A stretch of 64,000 nt of DNA, from the NCBI RefSeq assembly GCF_905171765.1, contig NC_053392.1, positions 408,312,565 through 408,376,564 of the forward strand, written 5' to 3'. The DNA is from Bufo bufo (Eukaryota; Chordata; Amphibia; Anura; Bufonidae). The translations under genes and the position numbers were made by a program. Positions 43,271 through 54,616 of this stretch are shown here, one piece after another; within the stretch, counting starts at the first letter, position 1, and each line of letters starts with the position of its first letter. The notes beneath the pieces were generated by a model that saw only the letters and a program-made list of their open reading frames with translations, was not told the DNA's origin and did no database searches.

Positions 43271-44147
43271 AGTGTGTTTACATATTGCTGTGTGCTGCTA
43301 TAAATATATATATCCATTCCATTGATATAGATGTATATAATTATAAGCAAATATTAGACTGTTATAGTGTGTTAATAAATACCTTATATTTAAGCACAGT
43401 GTGTAGTCTTTTGTAGTATAAGGCGCCGCAGCAATAGCCGTAGTGTAGTTCAGTGGAGTGTATAGCTAACAGAGGTAGTTAGCTAGTTAACATAGCTAAA
43501 TAGGTTAGGTAGTTTATTTATGGTATGATTTAGGCATAAATAGGCGGAGTCATCACTAGACTGTTCACGCCTATTTATGAATATTAATTATTGAGATTTG
43601 CATAAATATCAATAATTAATATCCCCTTTAACAAGGAGCATGCACAGGCGTTGTAGGGAGGTCATACAGGCACGTGGAGGCCACACACACTACTGAGCCT
43701 CATTTTGACTTGTTTTAAGGACATTACATCAAAGTTGGATCAGCCTGTAGTGCGTTTTTCCACTTTAATTTTGAGTGTGACTCCAAATCCAGACCTCCAT
43801 GGGTTGAAAAATTTGATTTCCATTTTTTTTATTTTTGTCTGATTTTGTTGTCAGCACATTCAACTATGTAAATAACAAAGTATTTCAGAAGAGTATTTAA
43901 TTAACTCAGATCTAGGATGTGTTATTTTTGTGTTCCCTTTATTTTTTTGAGCAGTGTAGTTACATGACAAGAATCTGCATAGCTAATCATATGCTAAATA
44001 CTTGCAAGTTCTATTTCTGTATGAGATAGCCAAGATGATTGTCTATAAAATGATGGTAGTCTCATGTTCGAAGCTGTAGTGGATGGTGAGATATGGAACC
44101 TTAAAGTAAAAAGTTCAAAACATTGTTACCCTATTGCTTTAGCTCTA

Positions 44148-45320
44148 ATTTTTTTATTTTCACAAGGGGTAACAGGAGAAAATGCACCCCACAATTTGTT
44201 ATGCATTTTTTCCTACCATATATGTGGTCGTTAACCGCTGGGGGCACAGCAGCATTCAGAAGGGATGGAGCAGCATTGGGATTTTATAACATATAATTTG
44301 CTGAAACTGTTTTTAGGGGCTATAACATTTTTATTTTTTCACAAAATGTAGCTATCTGAGGGTTTGCTTTTTTGCGGTACGAGCTTTAGTTTTTATTGGC
44401 ATCATTTTGGTGTATACATGTCTTTTTGATCTTTGAAACTATAATTTTTTTTACAACTTTTTCAGCATAAAATCACTTTTGTGTTAAAAATAAATTATAT
44501 TTTGTATTGTTATATACTAAAGTCCATACCAATAAAAATTTTTACCAATGGAGCTGTGTGGGAGCTTGTTTTTTGCGGGACGGGCTTTAGTTTTTATTGG
44601 TATAATTTTGGGGTACATGTCTTTTTGATCAGTTTTTATACCATTTTTGTGGAGGCAAAGAGAGCAAAAATGGCAATTCTGTCAGTGTTTTTTATTTTTT
44701 ATGGGGTTCATCATGCGGTAAATATGATATGATAATTTTATTCTGTGGATTGATATGGTTATGGTCATACCAAATTAATATTTTTTTATGTTTTACTACT
44801 TTTTCCATCATGAAATCACTTTTGTGTTAAAAATAAATGATATTTTGCATCATAACATACTAAGGTCCATAACATTTTTATTTTTTCACTAATGTAGCTG
44901 TGTGGGAGCTTGTTTCTTGTGGGAGAAGCTAAAGATTTCATTGCTATCATTTTGGGGTACTTATGACTTTTTGATCACATTTTTGTGGAAGTGAGGTGAC
45001 AAAAAGAGCAATTCCGTCATGGTTTTTTAAAATTTGTTTTACGGTGTTCCCCATACAGGATTAGTAACATGATACTTTCATAGATCAGGTCATTACAGAT
45101 GCGGCGATACCAATTATGTGAACTTTACTTTATTTTTTCATTTTTAATCAATTATAAATGAACGGATATGGGAAAAGGCAATTTATTTTATTTTTATTTA
45201 TTTATTTTTACTTTTTTTTATACTTTTTTAATTTTATCAAGACCAACTTAATATTAGGCTACATTGGGGTTTCTAAGCAAAAAAAATAAAAATAAAAAAG
45301 CCAGAGGGCTTCTTTAAATA
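44148..45320 (+). repeat. AT-rich interspersed repeat, right part (after Tc1-C)
   Basis: Continuation of the repeat begun at 31345. At least three diverged units carry a phrase like GGGAGCTTGTTTTTTGCGGG, then CTTTAGTTTTTATTGG, then TTTTGATC (about 44340, 44555 and 44895). The same phrase style recurs in the large palindrome at 47000-49200. No coding function is seen; the open frame at 44481-44732 is incidental. Confidence 0.6.
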
Positions 45321-45332
45321 ATACTTAAAGGG

Positions 45333-45778
45333 GTTGTATCACTTCAGCAATTAGCATTTATTATGTAGAGAAAGGTAATACATGGCACTTACTAATGTAT
45401 TGTGATTGTCCATATTGCTTCCTTTGCTGGCTGGATTAATTTTTCCACCACATTATACACTGCTCATTACCATGGTTACGACCACCCTGTAATCCAACAG
45501 CAGTGGTCATGCTTGCACATTATAGGAAAAAGCACAGACCTCTGTGCACTCCCACGGTCTCGTCCACAAGAGAGGCTTGTGATTTTTTTCTATAGTGTGC
45601 AAGTATGACCACCACTGATGGATTGCAGGGTGGTCGTAACCATGGAAATGAGCAGTATGTAATATGATGGAAAAATGAATCCAGCCAGCAAACGAGACAA
45701 TATTGACAATCACAATACATTAGTAAGTGGCTTGTATTAACTTTCTCTACATGATAAATGCCATTTGCTGAAGTGACA
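45333..45778. mobile_element. Foldback MITE, nearly fully palindromic
   Basis: The left half (GTATCACTTCAGCAATTAGC...) and the right half, in reverse complement (TGTCACTTCAGCAAATGGC...), match over about 215 bp with scattered mismatches. The centre is near 45555. Both halves share ACTAATGTATTGTGATTGTC and GGTTACGACCACCCTG. No clear target duplication was identified. The two antisense open frames across it mirror one another because of the palindrome. Confidence 0.8.
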
Positions 45779-46112
45779 ATGGTACAATGTTATGTGTATG
45801 TGTGTTGGATCATCAATTGAATGGGTTTTTTTTAATTCAAAGGAGTAGAATATAGAATGAGTCAATAACCAATTACTGTGATTAACTGTGTGGGGTCATT
45901 TACTTTGCTCGGATGGATCCAGCCCTTAATAAAATAGTGTGTCTAGTAATCATAATTATACAGTATATAGAGTTTGTCTGTAGTTTGAGTTTGTTGGCCA
46001 TGGAAACAAATAAATTTTCATAGGAGCTACAGAAACCAAACAATGGGAGAAAACATGTACACAAGAGGTCATGTTTGCATGCCTGTAATTTAGAGAATTA
46101 TATTTATGATTA
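45779..46112. other. Unassigned interval
   Basis: No gene, repeat or terminal structure recognised; ordinary AT-rich sequence between the foldback MITE and the large palindrome. Confidence 0.4.
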
Positions 46113-49100
46113 ACTCCTTCAGGACCCTGCCATTTTTCACCTTAAGAACCAGGCCATTTTTTGCAAATCTGACGTGTCAGTTTATGTGGTGATAACTGTA
46201 AAACGCTTTTACTTATCCAGGCCATTCTGAGACTGTTTTCTCGTCAAGTATTGTACTTCATGACAGTGGTAAAATTGAGTAAAAAAATAATAAATTTTAT
46301 TTATAAAAAAATTCTAAATTTACCAAAAATTTTGAAAAATTAGCAAATTTCCAAATTTCTATTTCTCTACTTTTATAATAGATAGTAATACCTCCAAAAA
46401 TAGTTATTACTTTACATTCCCCATATGTCTACTTCATGTTTGGATCATTTTGTGAATGCCATTTTATTTTTTGGGGATGTTAAAAGGCTTAGAAGTTTAG
46501 AAGCAAATCTTGAAATTTTTCTGAAAATTTCTAAAACCCAGTTTTTCAGGACCACTTCAGGTTTGAAGTCACTTTGTGAGGCTTACATAATAGAAACCAC
46601 ACAAAAATGACCCCATTTTACAAACTACACCCCTTAAGGTATTTAAAACTCATTTTACAAACTTTGTTAACCCTTTAGGTGTTCCACAAGAATTAATTGA
46701 AAATAGAGATAAAATTTCAACATTTCACTTTTTTGGCAGGTTTTCCATTTGAATCTATTTCTTCCAGTTACAAAGCAAGGGTTAACAGCCTAACAAAGCT
46801 CAATATTTATGGCCATGACTCTGTAGTGTACAGAAACACCCCATATGTGGTCGTAAACTGTTGTACGGGCACACGGCAGGGCGTAGAAAGAAAGGAATGC
46901 CATACGGTTTTTGGAAGGTAGATTTTGCTGGACTGTTTTTTGACACCATGTCCCATTTGAAACCCCCCTGATGCACCCCTAGAGTAGAAACTCCCCAAAA
47001 AGTGACCCCATTTTGGAAACTATGGGATAAGGTGGCAGTTTTTTTGGTACTATTTTAGGTTACATATGATTTTTGGTTGCTCTATATTACACTTTTTGTG
47101 AGGCAAGGTAACAAGAAATAGCTGTTTTGGCACAGTTATTATTTTTTGATATTTACAATATTCATCTGACAGATTAGATCATGTGGAATTTTTATAGAGC
47201 AGGTTGTTACGAACGTGACAATACTAAAAATAATGTCTCTACATTCTGAAAACTGTAGTTTTATTAATTTTTTGGGTGACTGTCTAGTGTATGGGCTCAT
47301 TTTTTTCGGGATGAGATGACGGTTTGATTAGTACTATTATAGGGTACATATAACTTTTTGATCGCTTGCTATTACACTTTTTGCGATGTAAGGTGACAAA
47401 AAATGGCTTTTTTTACACCGTTTTTATTTTTTATTTTTTACGGTATTCACCTGATGCCTAAGGTCATGTGATATTTTTATAGAGCAGGTTATTCCGGATG
47501 TGGCGATACCTAATATGTCTACTTTTTTATTTTATTAAGTTTTACACAATGATTTCATTTTTGAAACAAAAAAAATCATGTTTTAGTGTCTCCATAGTCT
47601 GAGAGACATAGTTTTTTCAGTTTTTGGGCAATTATCTTAGGTAGGTTATGATTTTTGTGGGATGAGATAGCGGTTTGATTGGCACTATATTTGGGTGTGT
47701 ATGACTTTTTGATCGCTTGCTATTACACTTTTTGTGATGTAAAGTGACAAAAAATGGCTTTTTTTACACAATTTTTATTTTACATTTTTTACGGTATTCA
47801 CCTTAGGGGTTAGGTCATGTGGTATTTTTATAGAGCCGGTCATTACGAATGTGGCAAAACCTAATATGTATACTTGTTTTTATTTAAGATTTACACAATA
47901 ATATCATTTTTGAAAAAATAAATATACATGATTTATTTATTTTTTCAAAATTCTGAGAGCCATAGTTTTTTCAATTTTTGGGCGATTATCTTAGGTAGAG
48001 TACCATTTTTGCAGGATGAGATGACAGTTTGATTGGCACTATTTTGGGGTGCATATGACTTTTTGATCGCTTGCTATTACACTTTTTGTGATGTAAGGTG
48101 ACAAAAAATAGCTTTTTATTTTTTACGGTGTTCACCTGAGGGGTTAGGTTATGTGATATTTTAATAGAGCAGGTTCTTACGGACGCGCGACCTAATATGT
48201 ATACTTTTTTTTATTTACTTTTACACAATAACAGCATTTTTAAAACAAAAAAAATATATGTTTTAGTGTCTCTATACTCTTAGCCACAGATAGTTTTTTT
48301 ATTTTTTGGGCGATTGTCTTAGGTAGGGGCTCATTTTTTGCGGGATGAGATGACGGTTAGATTGGTACTATTTTGGCAGGCATACGCCTTTTTGATCGCT
48401 TGGTGTTGTACTTTTAGTGATGTAAGGTGACAAAAAAATTGTTTATTTAGCACAGTTTTTTTTTTTTTTTCTACGGTGTTAGGTTATGTCATATGTTTAT
48501 AGAGCCAGTCAATACGGACGCGGCAATACCTAATATGTCTACTTTTTCCCTATTTATTACAATTTTTTTTTACTTTATTTGGGGAAAAGTTTTTTTTTTA
48601 CTTGAAACTTTTAAGTTTTTTTTGGGGGGGAAATGAAATCATTGTGTAAAACTTAAATAAAAAATATTTTATATTAGGTATCGCCGCATCCGTAATAACA
48701 TGCTCTCTAAAAATATCACATGACCTAACCCCTCAGGTGAATACCGTAAAAAAAAATAACGGTGTAAAAAAAGCAATTTTTTGTCACCTTACATCACAAA
48801 AAGTGTAATAGCAAGCGTTATCAAAAAGTCATACGCACCCCAAAATAGTGCCAATCAATCCGTTATCTCATCTCGCAAAAATCATACCCTACCCAAGATA
48901 ATGGCCCAAAAACTGAAAAAACTATGGCTCTAAGACTATGGAAACACTTAAACATGTTTTTTTTTGTTTCAAAAATGAAATCATTGTGTAAAACATACAT
49001 AAATAAAAAAATAATAATGCATATTAGGTATCGCCGCGTCCGTGACATCCTGCTCTATAAAAATACTATATGATCTAACCTGTCAGATGAATGTTGTAAA

Positions 49101-49760
49101 TAAATAAAAAAAATAACTGTGCCAAAACAGCTATTTCTTGTTACCTTGCCTCACAAAAAGTGTAATATAGAGCAACCAAAAATCATATGTACCCTAAACT
49201 AGTATCAACAAAACTGCCACCTTATCCCAAGTTTCTACTCTAGTGGTGCATCAGGGGGGCTTCAAATGGGACATGGTGTCAAAAAACCAGTCCAGCAAAA
49301 TCTGCCTTCCAAACACCGTATGGCATTCCTTTCTTTCTGCGCCCTGCCGTGTGCCCATACAGCAGTTTACGACCACATATGGGGTGTTTCTGTAAACTAC
49401 AGAATCAGGGCCATAAATATTGAGTTTTGTTTGGCTGTTAACCCTTGCTTTGCAACTGGAAAAAAAATCTTAAAATGGAAAACCTGCCAAAAAAGTGAAA
49501 TTTTTAAATAGTATCTCTATTTTCCATTAATTCTTGTGGAACACCTAAAGGGTTCTAAACTTCTAAGCCTTGTAACATCCCCCCAAAAAAATATCATTCC
49601 TAAACTGATCCAAACATGAAGTAGACATATGGGGAATGCAAAGTAATAACTATTTTTGGAGGTATTACTATCTATTATAGAAGTAGAGAAATTGAAACTT
49701 AAAAATTTTTAAAAAATTTTGGGTAAATTTTGTATTTTTTGGACTCCATTTTACCAGTGT
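46113..49760. repeat. Large imperfect palindrome built of ~290-350-bp units (main part)
   Basis: The left arm (46113 to about 48590) begins TTAACTCCTTCAGGACC and carries unique-looking segments, then four to five diverged tandem units of about 290-350 bp; TTTTTGATCGCTTG recurs near 47357, 47708, 48060 and 48390. From about 48600 the same sequences return in reverse complement (GTGTAATAGCAAGCG, TCACCTTACATCACAAAAAG) as far as 49760. The arm then resumes after PLE-2 at 58231-58340. The right arm has fewer units than the left. No transposase is present; it resembles a non-autonomous foldback element. Confidence 0.75.
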
Positions 49761-50508
49761 CATGAAGTACAATTTGATAAAGACCAGCGGCTCAACCTAT
49801 AGACCGAACGGAAGTGGGTGCTCACCTCTCGGACCACCCAGACCGCACGGTAGACAAAAAATGGTAATAGAAATATGAGGGGCACTCCGTATAAGGGAAC
49901 AGGAGACGGTAGTAAAGGATTAAAATTTAATTGAAAGTAACACACATCGCATCAGATAGTCATACATAAAAACATCATATCAAATAACCGAAAAATAGGT
50001 GAATGAAAGCAGGGTCCTAGAAAAACCTGATGGCAATAAAAGTTCAAGGGTTCATGAGACACTCCCCGCAATGAAAATTAGTTCCAGCAGGTCTTGATAC
50101 ACCTAGATAAGGCTCCAAAAGTGCATGGTTTGACTGCGTCAAACGGAGGGTATAGATATCAAACACTGTCCAACTTCAAACCTCCAAGATGGAAGGATAG
50201 ACAATTGTGTCAAGTCCTGAGAGAAATCTCTCTTCGGATGTTGTAGCAGAATAGTAACAAACGTCTCTTACCCTATGCCTTCACTAGGCTCACTGTGGTG
50301 AATCAAGGAAACAGCCGATCACAGCTCAAACGCGGCGTCCCACGTTGTATAGAGTCTGAACGTGACGTCTCACGTGACTCATCAGCTGGAGCTGTGGTGA
50401 CGTATTCAGTTGAACTTGAAAACACCACCTCAATGCGAGACTGGCTATGCAGATCACCCCGACCGACGTAATTTCTTCTCGGTCACTTGTGGTTACTTGG
50501 GGGAAAAG

Positions 50509-50579
50509 GCTCACTGTCCCAACTTGCCCAAACGCGTTTCAGGGTATACACCCCTTCCTCAGTGGTAAAGACAGTGAGC
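50509..50579 (-). ncRNA. Hammerhead ribozyme, PLE-2 inverted copy
   Basis: Reverse-complement twin of 57502-57572 with the same core and stems (see that entry). It lies in the 3' part of the minus-strand copy, downstream of the GIY-YIG frame. Confidence 0.78.
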
Positions 50580-51325
50580 TCTAAACAGCATTTTATATCC
50601 TCCCAGAAAGCCAGCCATGGGTGGGACTGCTCTAATTGGGACATCAGGAAAACCCGGTATGGAAACCAATTATATTCGGTATCCCGAACCATATAGAACA
50701 TCTGATCCTGCAAAACTAACATCATAAATAATATAGACATATCAAAATACATATAGACATGGCAATATGAATATCAAAATAATAAAAATTATATAAACGC
50801 ATGAAAAAACACATATCACGACCCTTGCGTCTTCAATGTGCCTTCATGCGCCTAATCACACAAGAAATCATCTATTTGGGAAATCCAGAAGGTATATAGA
50901 GTGGTACCCCAAATCTAACCACCATAAAATATTTGATCATACATAAATATCTTCCTAAAATGATAAAACATATAAATGACAATACCAATATAATAATCAT
51001 GCCAAATAGAAAGAAACCGCACAGAAAACGCACATGCGGTCGAGTGCGTCTTCGATGCGTCTTTGATGCGTTTTATTCAAAAAACGATAAAACAATAAAA
51101 TCCACCTTTTGGGAGGTTTAAAAAGGCATACAGGGTAGTAAATTTCATCAAATTAGAATCTGGAGAAATTATATTCAAAGGGAAGTGAAAATATCTATCC
51201 AATTCTTACAGAAGGCCTATACGAGTCGAAAAAGGGGAGGGGAGCAGGGCAGGGAGGAAGGAACAGAGTGCTGAAAAACAGCCAAACTCTGAATCTACAT
51301 CACCACCCGGCTCACCCCCCATCCC

Positions 51326-52207
51326 TCAGAGGAATCCGAACAATTCCCATTCGGCATTCAAGCCCCTGGGGATCAGGGATTCAAATTCAAAAATACGGCG
51401 GGATTCCTGCCTGGACATAGCGGCCACATGGTTACCACCTCTCCATGGTTTCTTGACTCTCTCTAATGCAAAAAATGTCAAGGACGAGGGATCGCAATTA
51501 TGTATATCTTTGAAATGTTTCGAGAGGGAGTGTAATATATAACCCTTTTTGATATTGGCCAGGTGTTCTGCCACTCTCTTCTTTAATGTCCTCTTAGTCC
51601 TCCCTATGTATTGTTTACGGCAACCACACTGTAACAGGTAGATGACATCTGTCGAATCACAGGTCAGACATTCATTAATGTCGAACCTGAAGGAATTCTG
51701 AGTCGAGGTGACACTTGTAGTTTTTCTCGCAAAGTTCGTCACCTTACAATTCCCACACCGCCCACATCTATGGAAGCCACCAATTGTTAACCAATTGTGG
51801 CCTTTACTTGGACCTTTCTTACTATTTTTCAATGTGGGTGCTACCTTTGCTGCCAATGTAGTGGCTCTCGTGTAAGTGATTCTTGGATCTCTAGTAAGGG
51901 ATGACCCTATAATCTTGTCATCCAAGAGAAGATGCCAGTGTTTCCTGATGATTTTTTCTACCTGTCGATATTGTGAATGATAGGGTAGGATCATCCTTAA
52001 TATCTCATCTGTTGGGGATGCACATTTCGGGACAAAAAAGTCCTGCCTGTTCATATTCCTGACTTTTTCTAAGGCTTTCTTAACTGTCTGGTCTGGGTAT
52101 TCTCTATCCAGAAACTGCTGACTAAGGGTAGTGGCTTCTTCTTCAAATTGTCTCTGGTCAGTACAATTACGCTTCAGTCGCCTAAATTGGCTGACTGGTA
52201 TATTCAA
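51326..52207 (-). CDS. PLE-2 inverted copy: RT thumb-linker-GIY-YIG endonuclease frame
   Basis: A 293-residue open frame nearly identical to 55874-56755. It starts within RT thumb sequence (NIPVSQFRRLKRNC), continues through a Cys-rich linker (CGRCGNCK, then CLTCDSTD) and ends in the GIY-YIG nuclease (DVIYLLQCGCRKQYIGRTKR). It lacks the rest of RT in frame, so it is a fragment of the polyprotein, not a stand-alone gene. One visible difference from its twin is GPSKGHN versus GPSEGHN. Confidence 0.8.
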   Translation of the reverse strand: MNIPVSQFRRLKRNCTDQRQFEEEATTLSQQFLDREYPDQTVKKALEKVRNMNRQDFFVPKCASPTDEILRMILPYHSQYRQVEKIIRKHWHLLLDDKIIGSSLTRDPRITYTRATTLAAKVAPTLKNSKKGPSKGHNWLTIGGFHRCGRCGNCKVTNFARKTTSVTSTQNSFRFDINECLTCDSTDVIYLLQCGCRKQYIGRTKRTLKKRVAEHLANIKKGYILHSLSKHFKDIHNCDPSSLTFFALERVKKPWRGGNHVAAMSRQESRRIFEFESLIPRGLNAEWELFGFL

Positions 52208-53147
52208 TAGCCACTTGGGTAGGTGGCAGCTGGAAAAGCTACCTCCTTCACAAAGGTACTACATTTAATCGTCGTTCCCTCTATCACTACTCTAATGTCT
52301 AGAAACTCAATTTCTTTATGACTGATCTTCGGGGTAAATATCAGATTTCTCTCATTCATATTAATCTCCACCTGAAAATCATCAAGGGTCTCCTTAGTAC
52401 CTTCCCAAATGAACAGAACGTCGTCAATGTACCTACGCCATAGCACCAGACTCCCCCCCCCAACCTATGCCTGATGGTCTCATACTCCCACTGGGCCAGG
52501 AAGAGATTGGCATAGCTGGGGGCGAATCTGGTGCCCATGGCGGTACCAGTCAACTGAAGATAGAAGTCCCGCTCGAATGCAAAGTAGTTATGTGAAAGGA
52601 TATATTCCACTCCCTCCAAAATGAACATTAGCTGTTCACTTTTCAGAGTATTGTCCCTTTGAAACTGTTTCATTAGGGCATCAATCCCCATTTTATGTTC
52701 AATCACGGTATAGAGGGAGCTCACATCAAGTGTGCCCAGCAGCCAACCCTCCTTCCATTCCAGAGATTCAAGCAGTTTGACAATATCAGTGGTGTCTTTA
52801 ATATAAGAGGCGGTAGTCTTGACCAAAGGCTGAAGCCAGCGGTCAATATACCGCGATAGATTGGATGAGATAGAATCAATTCCCGATACTATTGGTCTTC
52901 CTGGGGGACATTTCAGATCTTTATGGATCTTAGGAAGACAATAGAAAACGGGAATTCTTTTTTGTGTTTCCATAATATATCTAGCCTCATGGTCCTGCAG
53001 GAATCCCGCCGTCATTCCCTTATCACAAAACATCTTCAACTCCCTATGATATTCCTCTGTGGGATCTCCTTTCAGTTTCTGATATGTAATCCCATCTCTG
53101 AACTGTCTTAGACATTCTTCTCTGTATGCTTCTGTATCTAAAATCAC
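52204..53147 (-). pseudogene. PLE-2 inverted copy: reverse transcriptase, 5'-truncated and frameshifted
   Basis: Begins at the inversion junction inside RT (ILDTEAYREECLRQ) and runs through FYCLPKIHKDLKC, GRPIVSGIDSISSN, WLLGTLDVSSLYT and GTRFAPSYANLF. A run of nine C (nine G on the coding strand) at 52452-52460 shifts the frame just before the catalytic YIDDVLFIW, which is encoded by the next frame (52204-52446). A further shift precedes the linker frame. Confidence 0.85.
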
Positions 53148-53535
53148 TACCGCTCTAGGTGTATCAAGACCTGCTGGGACTGATTTTCATTGCGGGGAGT
53201 GTCTCATGAACCCTTGAACTTTTATTGCCATCAGGTTTTTCTAGGACCCTGCTTTCATTCACCTATTTTTCTGTTATTTGATATGATGTTTTTATGTATG
53301 ACTATCTGATGCGATGTGTGTTACTTTCAATTAAATTTTAATCCTTTACTACCGTCTCCTGTTCCCTTATACGGAGTGCCCCTCATATTTCTATTACCAT
53401 TTTTTGTCTACCGTGTGGTCTGGGTGGACCGAAAGGTGAGCACCCACTTCCGTTCGGTCTATAGGTTGAGCCGCTGGTCTTTATCACTTGTTATTCGTTT
53501 TATCCACCCTTCGGCTGTGCTCCCCATAGACCGTA

Positions 53536-53991
53536 ATGGATATTTGGGAACATATTAATAGCAAGTTCAAGAAAATTGATGAATTTGTGTTTAATGATGA
53601 AGGAAATGCTGGATCTAATTATTTGAGATCAAATAGCGATGTCTTTAGAGATTTGGAGAAACTTCTCCAAAGACAGTTACGTAACAAGTGGGAAGTGACC
53701 TCACTTTCCCACTTCCTGCAAAAGGGGATTATTCCGAAAGGCCTAGCTCTAAATAAAACCCCAGCTAGTGATCTAGTTAATGATATCTTTAGAGAGGATT
53801 GGGACACCTTTCTGAAAGCCCAGTCGGTTTGCTTGATTCAAATGATTATCAAGCATCGGCAAGAGATATCTAGTGAATTGGGTGAACAGATCACTAAAAT
53901 CAAAAAGGAACTAGAACAGTTCCCCACTGGGGAAGACACAAAGGGCTGGCATGACAGAATTTGTAAAAATTTGGATACCCTAGAAAAATAA
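53536..53991 (+). CDS. PLE-2 N-terminal frame, 151 residues
   Basis: MDIWEHINSKFKKIDEF at the first ATG after the pLTR, followed by predicted helical, charged sequence with LSHFLQKGIIPKGLALN and a C-terminal Lys/Glu-rich stretch. It matches the N-terminal segment of PLE-1 (28844-29224), so it is conserved between two diverged elements. TAA at 53989 separates it from the rest; whether this is a true short ORF1 or a nonsense mutation is not clear. Function unknown. Confidence 0.65.
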   Translation: MDIWEHINSKFKKIDEFVFNDEGNAGSNYLRSNSDVFRDLEKLLQRQLRNKWEVTSLSHFLQKGIIPKGLALNKTPASDLVNDIFREDWDTFLKAQSVCLIQMIIKHRQEISSELGEQITKIKKELEQFPTGEDTKGWHDRICKNLDTLEK

Positions 53992-54221
53992 ATTATATAT
54001 GAAAAAAACTAGAAAATTGAAAAAATCAGTATGGGAGTGCCCCCAATGGCAATAATGGTTATGTCCGGGAAAGAACCAATGACAATATAGATACACATAG
54101 ACCCACGAACGATACCAATGATATTATACAACATGAATCACTGATTGCAGTCACTAACAGATATGAGGCACTATCATCGCCCCTTTTTTTAGATGGGACT
54201 CATCCTCATCATCGTCCCAAA

Positions 54222-54515
54222 ATGAAGCATACACGGACTCCCTCCCCACCAAGGAGACACGGGATTGCACAGAAAGGAGATCACAAACACGATTACAATT
54301 TAAGACAGCGTTACCCGGAACATCGGGACAATCAGACAAGGACACCAGGAGTGAGACACAATTACAATCAGACACGATATCCTCAACCATACAATCAACA
54401 AGAACAATCATACCACAGAGGTCAACAAACACACAGGCACGGGGAAAGATACGAAGGGGCAGACACGCAAAAAAGAAGAAACTATCACAACTCACCGAGG
54501 AAATATCAAACATAA
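54222..54515 (+). pseudogene. PLE-2 basic/polar region between N-terminal frame and RT
   Basis: Arg-, His-, Asn- and Gln-rich sequence (PPRRHGIAQKGDHKHDYNLR, YHRGQQTHRHGERYEGAD) ending in TAA at 54513. The composition parallels the RGRGRG patch of PLE-1 in the same place, so this is probably the RNA-binding part of the polyprotein, displaced from the RT frame. The antisense frame across it (54154-54903) is a shadow. Confidence 0.55.
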
Positions 54516-54616
54516 TTAATATCAGCACTACCACACTCACAGAGGCACAGACACTTCTCCTCAATAAAGGTTTAAAGTTTTCTCCGACCAGGGCCTTAGA
54601 TACATTTTCCACATAT

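Larger units (their letters stand above)
34844..43633 (+). mobile_element. Large solo LTR (about 1.87 kb without inserts) hosting Tc1-E and Gypsy-2
   Basis: TG...CA ends (TGTTGAGGGACG and CCTTTAACA) are flanked by a 5-bp direct repeat AGGAG (34839-34843 and 43634-43638) in the Tc1-D transposase. Its own sequence is 34844-35158, 36724-36956 and 42324-43633. A TATA box (TATAAAA) lies at 36918 in GGGC/CCCC context, and AATAAATACC near 43374 is a plausible polyadenylation signal, so it reads on the plus strand. No internal retroelement domains of its own remain. Confidence 0.75.
33877..43696 (+). pseudogene. Tc1-D transposase (DD34E), frameshifted and split
   Basis: ATG at 33877 ([20 protein letters not shown]). 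One base appears to be missing near 33937, shifting the frame; the downstream frame then runs [19 protein letters not shown] (second half of the helix-turn-helix), the GRRR linker, [10 protein letters not shown] (first Asp), [12 protein letters not shown] (second Asp) and [10 protein letters not shown] (Glu), with 34 residues between the last two. At LIRS (34843) a solo LTR enters; the final residues up to QARGGHTHY and the stop at 43694-43696 lie on the other side. Triad intact but gene dead. Confidence 0.87.
33594..43956 (+). mobile_element. Tc1-D: Tc1 element inside Tc1-C, split by a large solo LTR
   Basis: Flanked by TA (33592-33593 and 43957-43958). Both ends read CACTGCTCAAAAAAATAAAG inward, with about 27 bp of close match. 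The Tc1-C terminal repeat continues across both junctions. The transposase frame runs to 34843 and resumes at 43639, leaving a 5-bp duplication AGGAG around the inserted LTR. Confidence 0.92.
32270..44145 (-). mobile_element. Tc1-C: outermost Tc1 element of a four-level nest
   Basis: Flanked by TA (32268-32269 and 44146-44147), with terminal inverted repeats of about 190 bp. The shared phrases include ATGGTAACACTGTTTTGAAC on the left and GTTCAAAACATTGTTACC on the right, and the similarity continues to the Tc1-D junctions. Its own length without nested insertions is about 1.5 kb. The minus-strand transposase is dead. Confidence 0.85.

Noticed and set aside
44481..44732. 83-residue membrane-like open frame
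   Set aside because: Hydrophobic only because the underlying repeat is T-rich; it sits in diverged repeat units with no conservation of frame.
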